Positions 1-4,929 of a stretch of DNA of 6,250 nt are shown here, in pieces (position 1 is the first letter of the stretch; each line of letters begins with the position of its first letter). The notes beneath the pieces were generated by a model, which searched no databases, had not been told where the DNA came from, and saw only the letters and a list, made by a program, of their open reading frames with translations. The translations under genes were made by a program, and so were the position numbers. Source of the DNA: Deltaproteobacteria bacterium UBA3076 (GTDB lineage: Bacteria; Desulfobacterota; Dissulfuribacteria; Dissulfuribacterales; UBA3076); the NCBI GenBank assembly GCA_002367355.1, contig DFBQ01000206.1, positions 830-7,079 of the forward strand, given 5' to 3'.

Positions 1-171
1 GCTTGATATGAAGGATGCCAAATATTCATTTCTATGTTCCAGCATGATTTTCGCGACTCGTCTATCATCTTCAGACAAGATATCAAGATCGCCTGTTTTT
101 GCATTTTCCCAGATGCTATGAAAATGCTACTGGGTCGACTTACGCATCTCACTGTACATCTCTTTTCTCAT
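1..171 (-). pseudogene. DUF1841-like protein, 5' part, interrupted by in-frame TAG
   Basis: Seen: reading leftward from an ATG at 171-169, preceded by a strong ribosome site (GGGAGGAG, complement of 182-189), 14 codons give MRKEMYSEMRKSTQ. Then comes TAG (129-127). The same frame stays open to the window edge and reads HFHSIWENAKTGDLDILSED, DRRVAKIMLEHRNEY and so on, which looks like genuine protein. From memory the pattern (short basic start, aromatic/W-E segment, acidic linker, then AxIMLEHxEY) resembles the N-terminus of DUF1841 proteins, which have no assigned function. I cannot confirm this without a search. No alternative in-frame start lies between the TAG and the HFHSIW segment. Likeliest explanations are a CAG-to-TAG nonsense mutation or a sequencing error; readthrough or pyrrolysine is possible but less likely, since TAG ends three other genes here. 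The gene is divergent from the DUF3343 operon and its 3' end lies outside the window. Confidence 0.5.
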
Positions 172-236
172 TGTTTGCTGACTCCTCCCAAAGTACAAGC
201 TCACATTTTCCAAAAAAGCTGATCAGTTGGTCGTGC

Positions 237-257
237 GGTCAATGGGATCCCTTGACC
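237..257. promoter_or_regulatory. Near-perfect palindrome, operator-like
   Basis: The sequence GGTCAA-T-GGGATCCC-TTGACC is a perfect 20-base palindrome apart from one extra T at 243. Its right arm, TTGACC, is also the candidate -35 box of the promoter at 252-281. This is the usual place for a dimeric repressor or activator to bind between divergent genes. The binding protein is unknown, and the operator role is inferred from symmetry and position only. Confidence 0.35.
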
Positions 258-281
258 TATTCCTTTACGGATCCTTAGAAT
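252..281 (+). promoter_or_regulatory. Candidate sigma70-type promoter
   Basis: TTGACC at 252-257 (five of six matches to TTGACA) and TAGAAT at 276-281 (five of six matches to TATAAT) are separated by 18 bases. This gives an expected transcript start near 288 running toward the DUF3343 operon, and a long leader of about 370 bases that would include the inverted-repeat element at 331-437. It may be the ancestral promoter, now separated from the operon by the element. Confidence 0.35.
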
Positions 282-320
282 ATCCTTCTGTAAATCTTAT
301 AGGTCTTTTTTCTAAAGTAA

Positions 321-447
321 AGAGGTGAGGCTGGATATTTCATATAAGCCATTATTTGCTCTTGGGCCGCTATATATTGCGATCATCCAGCATATGACAT
401 ACCATATATGGGGCCTATTTCCTTATATGAAATATCCAGAGGTGAGG
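321..447. repeat. Miniature inverted-repeat element (MITE-like) with 10-bp target duplication
   Basis: Seen: CTGGATATTTCATATAAG at 331-348 and its exact reverse complement at 422-439 form 18-bp perfect terminal inverted repeats. The identical 10-mer AGAGGTGAGG occurs at 321-330 and 438-447, directly outside the element; the last two bases of the right repeat arm are shared with the flanking copy. Taking the 10-mer as the target-site duplication, the element is 331-437, 107 bp. The interior pairs partially (GGCC and ATATAT blocks recur on both sides) and encodes no protein. Terminal repeats plus flanking direct repeats are the signature of a non-autonomous, transposase-mobilised element. The parent transposase family is not identifiable from this copy alone. 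Confidence 0.7.
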
Positions 448-516
448 GGAGGTAAACGGTTAATCTTTATCATAGACAAATCCAATAGCCCCGCTGTTTT
501 GTATTGATAATTTCTA

Positions 517-544
517 TTTGATTTATTGATTGTCTTGATATAAA
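517..544 (+). promoter_or_regulatory. Weak candidate promoter next to a stem-loop
   Basis: TATAAA at 539-544 is a good -10 box. The only -35 candidates are TTTGAT (517-522, 16-base spacing) or TTGATT (518-523, 15-base spacing), so the promoter is uncertain. If used, transcription would begin near 550, at the start of the perfect inverted repeat 549-577. That would give the DUF3343 operon a leader of about 110 bases. Confidence 0.25.
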
Positions 545-548
545 GATT

Positions 549-577
549 GTCATGGACTTAACAAAGGAGTCCATGAC
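549..577 (+). promoter_or_regulatory. Perfect 10-bp stem-loop in operon leader
   Basis: GTCATGGACT (549-558) and AGTCCATGAC (568-577) are exact reverse complements around a 9-base loop (TAACAAAGG). There is no T-run after the stem on the plus strand and only a weak one on the minus strand, so it is not a typical intrinsic terminator. It could be an operator at the transcript start or a structured RNA leader. The sequence AAAGGAG at 564-570, partly in the loop, precedes an ATG at 573 that opens a frame of only four codons, MTAP. I do not claim that this is translated. Confidence 0.45.
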
Positions 578-659
578 GGCCCCTTAAGATGCTCCTGCCT
601 GCATTCAGTGGATGAGGGAGAATCTTTTAGGTGCACGATTTGCGCTTAAAGGAAGCATT

Positions 660-1235
660 ATGAAAATATTGGATAGTATAAAGAAAAAACTCGGACCTAG
701 AAAAAAAGAGGCACTTGAAAAGGGCAAAGGCTTGATCATCTTAAACGAAGTGTCAGAGGCCATGCAGGTAGAAAAGATGCTAAAGAGCTTTGGTTATGGG
801 GTGAGAGGCGTAGCACCTCCGCCTGAAATTCGGAGGGGTTGTGACCTGGCAGTAGAGTTTAACCTCGTTGATCAATTGGGCGTGGAAAGGCTCCTCAAAA
901 CGAGCGGACTTAATCCCTTAGACATAGTAGCCCTGGACAACTTATCTCAGAAGCCTTTGGATATAACCAAGGAAAAGGACTTTGGAAGTTATCTTATGGT
1001 GACCGCAGCTAATATGAAAATAACAGTGGATAAAGAAAAAGGGACCATCGTAAACATTTCAGGCGGAGGCTGTCCCGATGTTCCCTATTTGGCTGTAAGC
1101 CTGGTAGGAAACAGGATAACGGAGGTGAAAAATCCCGGCGAGAATGGCTACTCCCTTTGTGCCTATATGTTAGAAAAGGCATATCAAAAGGCCCTGAGCA
1201 TGGTGAAGAGCGAGCAGACAAGGGAGTGTACCTGA
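660..1235 (+). CDS. DUF3343 protein with extra C-terminal domain
   Basis: The product is 191 aa. A basic N-terminus (residues 1-22) is followed by a DUF3343-type domain at about 24-92, recognised by the sequence GLIILNEVSEAMQVEKMLK, then PPPEIRRGCDLAVEFN with Cys61. DUF3343 proteins are described as putative selenium/sulfur carriers and commonly sit beside yedF/selD-type genes. Residues 108-180 form a second, unrecognised module with VNISGGGCPDVPYL (Cys138) and GYSLCAYMLEKAY (Cys167); isolated DUF3343 proteins are usually only about 80-100 aa. No signal peptide or membrane segment is seen, so the protein is probably cytoplasmic. I chose ATG 660 because AAAGGA at 648-653 is ideally spaced; an in-frame ATG at 612 lacks a comparable site. 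First gene of the run; the next gene starts 3 bases after its TGA. The carrier role is inferred from family and context; the C-terminal domain has no assigned role. Confidence 0.8.
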   Translation: MKILDSIKKKLGPRKKEALEKGKGLIILNEVSEAMQVEKMLKSFGYGVRGVAPPPEIRRGCDLAVEFNLVDQLGVERLLKTSGLNPLDIVALDNLSQKPLDITKEKDFGSYLMVTAANMKITVDKEKGTIVNISGGGCPDVPYLAVSLVGNRITEVKNPGENGYSLCAYMLEKAYQKALSMVKSEQTRECT

Positions 1236-1237
1236 TT

Positions 1238-2101
1238 TTGTTTACTATCATGGGTACCCTGCCTTTTGATGAAATGGGACTGAAGGCAGGGAAGGCAACA
1301 TTCGAAGGTGGAAGCCTTAAGGTAGAAGATTTTGAGCTTACGCCCAGCTTAGGCACCAGCGTCATGGTGGCATCGGCCTGCATTACCTGTGAAGCCCTTA
1401 ACTTAGAACCACCCTACTTTGTTACCGCCGGAGATATTGGAGACGGGAAAAGGAGTAAAGAGCTTTATAGCTATATGGCCGCTAACCTGGGAACGCTGGA
1501 TGTCACGGTTCTGGCCATGCATTATATCATGCCCGATATATCCGGAATGAGGAATATCCTTAATTCCCTTGGGAAAAGACGTGAAGGAATGACTTTAATT
1601 GCGGATGCTGGTGCCATGTATGCTGCTAAGGCGGCAGAACTTGCAGAGAAAATTGATATCTTTACCCCTGATGCAGGTGAAATGGCCTATTTGGCAGACC
1701 CTAAGGCCACACATCCTGCCTATGTGGAGCATCTTCTATTTAAGTTAGATGCGTCCGAAGTTCTCACCTTGATAAGGAAGGCTTATGAGAGCGGGAATAT
1801 TCCAGAGATATTATTGGTGAAGGGTCCTGTAGATTACGTTGTAGAAAAGGGTGAAGTGGTTGAGACCATTGATGAACCTTCCATTTCTGCCATGGAAGCA
1901 ATCGGAGGGACAGGGGACAGCCTGACCGGGATTCTGTCTGCCCTCATTCATGGGGGCTATGAGAAGATTGATGCCTGCATAAAGGCAGCCAGAATCAATC
2001 GCGTTGCAGGCAAATTGGCGCACCCTGACCCTGCCACATCGATTTCAAACATAATAGATAAAATTCCAGATGCATTAAAGGAGGTTGGATTATGCGCATA
2101 A
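1238..2101 (+). CDS. Ribokinase-fold protein related to NAD(P)H-hydrate dehydratase
   Basis: The product is 287 aa from a TTG start. Counted from that start, TPDAGEMAYL at about 143-152 and AIGGTGDSLTG at about 221-231 are the signatures of the YjeF C-terminal/ribokinase-like fold: the TPxxGE strand and the GGTGD anion-hole/base motif with Asp227. In the known family these residues support ADP- or ATP-dependent dehydration of damaged NAD(P)HX. ADAGAMYAAK at about 123-132 is a further conserved-looking block. No YjeF N-terminal epimerase domain is present. TTG 1238 is chosen because AGGGAG (1221-1226) lies 11 bases upstream and the TGA of the preceding gene is 2 bases away. ATG 1250, giving 283 aa, is the alternative but lacks a ribosome site. 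It overlaps the first permease gene by 10 bases, implying translational coupling. Whether it repairs NAD(P)HX or acts on a selenium/sulfur-pathway compound is unknown. Confidence 0.7.
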   Translation: MFTIMGTLPFDEMGLKAGKATFEGGSLKVEDFELTPSLGTSVMVASACITCEALNLEPPYFVTAGDIGDGKRSKELYSYMAANLGTLDVTVLAMHYIMPDISGMRNILNSLGKRREGMTLIADAGAMYAAKAAELAEKIDIFTPDAGEMAYLADPKATHPAYVEHLLFKLDASEVLTLIRKAYESGNIPEILLVKGPVDYVVEKGEVVETIDEPSISAMEAIGGTGDSLTGILSALIHGGYEKIDACIKAARINRVAGKLAHPDPATSISNIIDKIPDALKEVGLCA

Positions 2102-2586
2102 CAGCCGCAATAGCAGGAGGCATTTTTGGCTTATTGGGCGCTGCTGGACAGGCGTTCTTTCATGTGATACCCCCACCGGCCTACGGTATCTGTATCGCCT
2201 GCCATATGAGGGACCTGGTGAACTGGATTGCTGCTCATATATACCCGATATATGGCCTGAAAGCTGGGGGCGCCATAGTGATACCTGGTGGCCCGGTCTC
2301 CTATAACTTTCCCCTGCTCACCATTATAGGGATATTGATTGGGGCAGTTATTGCTGCCCGTGTCAATAAGGAGTTTAAGTGGAAAGTCATGAGGGTGTGG
2401 TGGCAGAAACCGTGGGCGGAGTTTTTTTTGGGGATGCTGGTTATGATATCAGCCCTGACCTTTGGTGGCTGTCCCATCAGGACAGCGCTTAAGGCTGCTT
2501 ACCTGGATATAACCGCTTTTATAGGCCTTATAATGATCGCAGTAGGGGTTTTTGTGGGATGTCAGGTACTGAGAAAATTGACTTGA
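2092..2586 (+). CDS. yedE: YedE-type permease, N-terminal half
   Basis: The product is a 164-aa inner-membrane protein of the YeeE/YedE (DUF395) family, whose members transport thiosulfate or are linked to selenium uptake. About four hydrophobic segments are visible: 3-23, 72-89, 109-124 and 140-160. Family markers are GICIACHMRDL (Cys34, Cys37, Arg40-Asp41) and FGGCPIR (Cys127). In the selenium-associated YedE proteins I know, a motif like GFCIACxxRD opens the N-terminal half of a single polypeptide of roughly 350-400 aa. Here that half ends in a TGA and the matching C-terminal half is the next gene. The ATG has a strong site, AAAGGAGG (2078-2085), inside the end of the preceding gene. Probably forms a hetero-oligomer with the next product. 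The transported species (selenium or sulfur compound) is inferred from context and not shown. Confidence 0.8.
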   Translation: MRITAAIAGGIFGLLGAAGQAFFHVIPPPAYGICIACHMRDLVNWIAAHIYPIYGLKAGGAIVIPGGPVSYNFPLLTIIGILIGAVIAARVNKEFKWKVMRVWWQKPWAEFFLGMLVMISALTFGGCPIRTALKAAYLDITAFIGLIMIAVGVFVGCQVLRKLT

Positions 2587-2596
2587 GGAGGTAACA

Positions 2597-3127
2597 ATGG
2601 ACTTATTATCACCAATTGCGAGTATCTTTCTGGGATTGATCATGGGATACCTTGGCCAGCGGGCAAGGATGTGCTTTATAGGAGGAATGAGAGATTACTA
2701 TCTGGTGAGGGATACATACCTGCTCAAAGGGTTATTTTCTTTCATAGTGTGCGCCCTTGCAGGATTTATACTATTCCAATTTGTATCTCCTGCCATTAAA
2801 ACTTTTCCCTGGTTTCTGGATGGCGGTGCGGTCTTTGCCAAAAAGTGGGCGGCTATGGGAGTGACAGCAAGCCCCAGTTTGATATTGCCTGTGCCCGGAG
2901 ACCCTATAACATGGTCTCCAAAGGCCGGAGCACATATAATCCTCGCAGTATTAGGCGGATTTGGCCTTGGTTTTTTCTCCTGCATCGCTGGAGGCTGCCC
3001 CTTCAGGCAACACGTAATGGCCGCTGAAGGCAGCAAGAGTGCCATCGTATATCTTGTAGGATTTGCCTTGGGCGCAATAATCTTCCACAGGTTTGTCGCT
3101 CCATTCATTAAAGCGGTTTTGGTTTAG
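2597..3127 (+). CDS. yedE: YedE-type permease, C-terminal half
   Basis: The product is a 176-aa integral membrane protein of the YeeE/YedE family. RARMCFIGGMRDY (Cys26, Gly29-Asp33) and AGGCPFRQHVMAAEG (Cys134) correspond to the motifs that begin and end the C-terminal half of full-length selenium-type YedE. Hydrophobic segments lie near 5-21, 43-63, 111-130 and 146-165. A hydrophilic insert at about 70-110 separates the two pairs. The gene starts 10 bases after the N-terminal half, with ribosome site GAGGAGG at 2585-2591 overlapping the preceding stop. Each half carries a paired Cys motif, consistent with an internally duplicated permease made as two subunits. The two frames are far enough apart, each with its own ribosome site, that this is a genuine split rather than a single recent frameshift. 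Confidence 0.8.
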   Translation: MDLLSPIASIFLGLIMGYLGQRARMCFIGGMRDYYLVRDTYLLKGLFSFIVCALAGFILFQFVSPAIKTFPWFLDGGAVFAKKWAAMGVTASPSLILPVPGDPITWSPKAGAHIILAVLGGFGLGFFSCIAGGCPFRQHVMAAEGSKSAIVYLVGFALGAIIFHRFVAPFIKAVLV

Positions 3128-3131
3128 GAGG

Positions 3132-3277
3132 CAAGTAAAAATAAGTTGTACAGATTGTGCCGTAATTTTGTTTGTTTTCAAGGCGCGTTAAGGCGCGCAT
3201 AACGAGTTATGTAAGCCTTGACGCAACACAGAAAAGAAGCAAAAGGACAAGCAAGATGTATAAGTTATTTTTACTTG
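3132..3277. repeat. 146-bp imperfect palindrome between permease and tusA-like genes
   Basis: Seen: the outer arm 3133-3179 (starting AAGTAAAAATAAGTTGTACA) matches the reverse complement of 3231-3276 over about 46 bases with scattered mismatches and one indel. The core CATAAC-GA-GTTATG (3198-3211) sits exactly at the centre of the element (3204.5), and CAAGGC/GCCTTG (3179-3184, 3215-3220) adds inner pairing. The whole would fold into one long hairpin in RNA. It encodes nothing. TTAGGAGG occurs at 3124-3131, abutting the left end, and again at 3283-3290, five bases past the right end; both may derive from one ribosome site duplicated on insertion. Likely a small non-autonomous mobile element, or an RNA processing/attenuation hairpin controlling downstream genes. 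Confidence 0.6.
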
Positions 3278-3298
3278 ACGACTTAGGAGGTAAAAATA

Positions 3299-3523
3299 AT
3301 GGCCGATGTAACCTTAGATGTATGTGATGAGGTTTGTCCCTTGCCAGTGATGAAGACCAACGAGGCATTGGCGAAAATGAAATCCGGAGAGACCTTGGAG
3401 GTAATAGTCGATTACCCACCATCAAAGGAGAATGTAAGAAGGCTTGTCACTAGCAAAGGCCACGAAGTTCTCAACATTACCGAGGAAGGAGAGATAGTAA
3501 GATTGTTGGTCAAGAAGGCATAG
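3299..3523 (+). CDS. TusA/YedF-type sulfur (selenium) carrier protein
   Basis: The product is a 74-aa, single-domain cytoplasmic protein. VCDEVCPLPVMKTNEAL at residues 8-24 contains the CPxP signature; Cys13 would be the residue carrying a persulfide or perselenide. A central GETLEVIVDYPPSKENVRR (residues 30-48) matches the family's beta strand and D-x-P loop. The domain equals E. coli TusA and the N-terminal part of selenium-associated YedF; the additional DsrE-like domain of full YedF is absent here. The ATG is preceded by AGGAGG (3285-3290) at 8-base spacing, just after the palindromic element. Located between the YedE halves and a CxxC protein, it plausibly accepts the imported chalcogen and passes it on. 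Whether the natural cargo is sulfur or selenium cannot be decided from sequence. Confidence 0.85.
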   Translation: MADVTLDVCDEVCPLPVMKTNEALAKMKSGETLEVIVDYPPSKENVRRLVTSKGHEVLNITEEGEIVRLLVKKA

Positions 3524-3527
3524 CAAA

Positions 3528-3881
3528 TTGGAAATATTGGCAAAATGGGAAGAGAAAGGAAAGCTCTCACTTCTGGCCAGAGGAGGTATCTATTATGTGG
3601 TTGTCCTTGACCGAAGGGAGGATATCCTGTTTCTGGCTAAAGGAGATCAATTAGCCCGTGCATTTAAGGAACAGGAAGATAGACGCCAACAAGGCACGGA
3701 TGTGAGCTGCCCTACCTGCGATTTTATGCTCGCATCGGAAGCCGTTTACTCTATACAGAATTCGCGGGAGTTCATTCAGAACATCCCCAGAGATGAGGCA
3801 GAAAAGACATTCAAAGGACTTGGCTTAGTGAATCTCTGGAGAGAATTTAAAGAAAAAATTCCAAAGCGGCTATTCTACTAA
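3528..3881 (+). CDS. Uncharacterised small CxxC protein
   Basis: I do not recognise a family. The product is 117 aa, soluble, with no signal peptide. The N-terminal half (about 13-42) alternates hydrophobic and charged residues, suggesting beta strands (GGIYYVVVLDRREDILFLAK). A charged helix follows at 43-55, then SCPTC at 60-64 (a CxxC pair, Cys61/Cys64, the only cysteines), then an amphipathic C-terminal region rich in Lys/Glu. The CxxC could be redox-active, metal-binding or able to carry a chalcogen. The start is TTG at 3528, 4 bases after the tusA-like stop, with AGAAGG (3513-3518) upstream at about 9 bases; no in-frame ATG is nearby. It closes the plus-strand run and overlaps the selD 3' end by 12 bases. 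Tight linkage to the carrier gene suggests a shared process; the role is unknown. Confidence 0.7.
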   Translation: MEILAKWEEKGKLSLLARGGIYYVVVLDRREDILFLAKGDQLARAFKEQEDRRQQGTDVSCPTCDFMLASEAVYSIQNSREFIQNIPRDEAEKTFKGLGLVNLWREFKEKIPKRLFY

Positions 3882-4919
3882 AATCTTTTCCTTTGGCTCA
3901 GACACTACCTCACCTATGACGGTTGCGCTGGCCATCCCTCTTCTTTTTAATTCACTCAGCAATTCATTGGCTTTCTCTCTTGCCACAGAAATCAATAACC
4001 CGCCAGAGGTTTGGGCGTCAAAAAGGATGTCCTGCATGAACCCGTCCACAGAAGGGGCAAAATCCACGAATGCCTCACGAAACTCCCGGTTCTTGTAAGT
4101 TCCGGCCGGCACGAGCCCCATCTGGGCATACTCCATGGCCTCGGGGAAGTATGGGACCAGGCTGGCCTGCAACTTAATTCCTACATCGGTATCTACTACC
4201 ATCTCGCACATGTGACCCAACAGACCAAAACCGGTGATATCGGTACATGCATGGACAGGATAATGTCCCATAACCTCAGCCGCATCCCGGTTAAGGGCAG
4301 CCATGAGACGGGTGATATTTTCAATGGTCTCCTTGGAGGCAATTCCACCTTTAATAGCGGTATTGATAATCCCGGTACCCAAGGCTTTGGTCAGGATCAA
4401 CTGATCCCCTGGCTCCATGGCTTTTTTTGTAAGAACGCGATCTGGATGGATGAACCCGGTGACGGACAGACCGTATTTCAATTCGTTATCCTCTACACTG
4501 TGCCCTCCCACCAAAACGACATCTGCCTCTTTCATCTTGTCCAGACCCCCCTGCAGAATTTGCCGGAGGATAGATAAATCCATCTTTTTGAGAGGAAAGC
4601 ACACCAGATTCATGGCCGTTTTGGGAACACCTCCCATGGCGTACACATCGCTCAGGGCATTGGCTGCGGCAATTTGCCCAAACCAGTATGGGTCATCCAC
4701 GATGGGGGTGAAAAAATCCACCGTCTGGATGATGGCAATGTCATCGGTGATTTTATATACGCCTGCGTCGTCAGCCCGCTCCAATCCCACAATAAGATTA
4801 GGATCAGTGGGGTATTCCAAGCCGCATAGTGCCTTGTCCAGGTCCCCTGGAGGAATTTTTGAGGCTCACCCCGCCCCGGAAACCGTCTCCGTGAGGCGAA
4901 GCTTTTTCTGTTCGATCAT
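3870..4919 (-). CDS. selD: Selenide, water dikinase (selenophosphate synthetase), a selenoprotein
   Basis: SelD makes selenophosphate from selenide and ATP, the selenium donor for selenocysteine and selenouridine. The full product is 349 aa if the UGA at 4868-4866 is read as Sec18: the N-terminus reads KLRLTETVSGAG-Sec-ASKI, matching the catalytic GAGC/U-x-x-K motif, with Lys21 as the partner lysine. Further landmarks are RDD-like ADDAGVY (49-55), TVDFFTPIVDD (66-76), GGHS (138-141), TDITGFGLLGH and DAQTSGG (301-307). Starting at the TTG at 4820 would lose the catalytic residue and start at residue 34. ATG 4919 has AAGGA about 8 bases upstream, overlapping the PHP gene's stop. A SECIS-like hairpin follows the UGA. 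Encoded downstream of the PHP gene with a 10-base gap, and convergent with the CxxC gene. Confidence 0.95.
4831..4868 (-). promoter_or_regulatory. Bacterial SECIS-like hairpin with Sec UGA in selD
   Basis: Reading the minus strand from the UGA (4868-4866), GCCU (4865-4862) can pair with AGGC (4834-4831). After an asymmetric internal loop, UCCAGG (4851-4846) pairs perfectly with CCUGGA (4842-4837), closing a GGA loop. The loop guanine is about 21 bases after the UGA, within the range expected for bacterial SECIS elements, which also show G in the apical loop. It should recruit the SelB-tRNA(Sec) complex. The fold was drawn by eye. Confidence 0.75.
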
Positions 4920-4929
4920 TGAATATTCC

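Larger units (their letters stand above)
172..659. other. Non-coding divergent intergenic region
   Basis: This 488-base, rather AT-rich stretch separates the minus-strand DUF1841-like gene from the plus-strand DUF3343 operon. I see no convincing gene in it: the open frames are short and have no family resemblance, and the one at 325-507 lies largely inside an inverted-repeat element. Its contents, left to right, are a palindrome at 237-257, a candidate sigma70-type promoter at 252-281, a miniature inverted-repeat element at 331-437 with 10-bp flanking repeats, a candidate -10 box at 539-544 and a perfect stem-loop at 549-577. The ribosome site AAAGGA at 648-653 belongs to the DUF3343 gene. 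Confidence 0.7.

Noticed and set aside
1..171. Confident pyrrolysine call at TAG 129-127
   Set aside because: TAG is the ordinary stop of three other genes in the window and a simple CAG-to-TAG change explains it; no pyl genes are visible.
34..222. 62-codon plus-strand frame at the left edge
   Set aside because: It is the antisense shadow of the minus-strand DUF1841-like frame, which has a ribosome site and more protein-like sequence.
445..458. Ribosome-site-like GGGGAGG after the inverted-repeat element
   Set aside because: No start codon follows at a usable distance.
325..507. 60-codon plus-strand frame in the leader
   Set aside because: It spans the inverted-repeat element and has no family resemblance or ribosome site.
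549..577. Stem-loop as an intrinsic terminator
   Set aside because: No T-run follows the stem on the plus strand, and only a weak T-containing stretch on the minus strand.
612..659. Upstream ATG extension of the DUF3343 gene
   Set aside because: ATG 660 has a well-spaced AAAGGA; the extra 16 residues have no ribosome site and no resemblance to the family.
578..659. Possible tRNA (for example tRNA-Sec) before the operon
   Set aside because: No acceptor-stem or T-arm pairing could be found; no tRNA gene is visible in the window.
1157..1237. Longer start of the kinase-fold gene overlapping the DUF3343 gene
   Set aside because: The extra residues fall inside the coding region of DUF3343 in another frame; a start right after that gene's stop, with AGGGAG upstream, fits better.
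3870..4820. Shorter selD beginning at TTG 4820
   Set aside because: It lacks the catalytic Cys/Sec and Lys. The frame continues upstream through a UGA to a well-placed ATG with a family-typical N-terminus.
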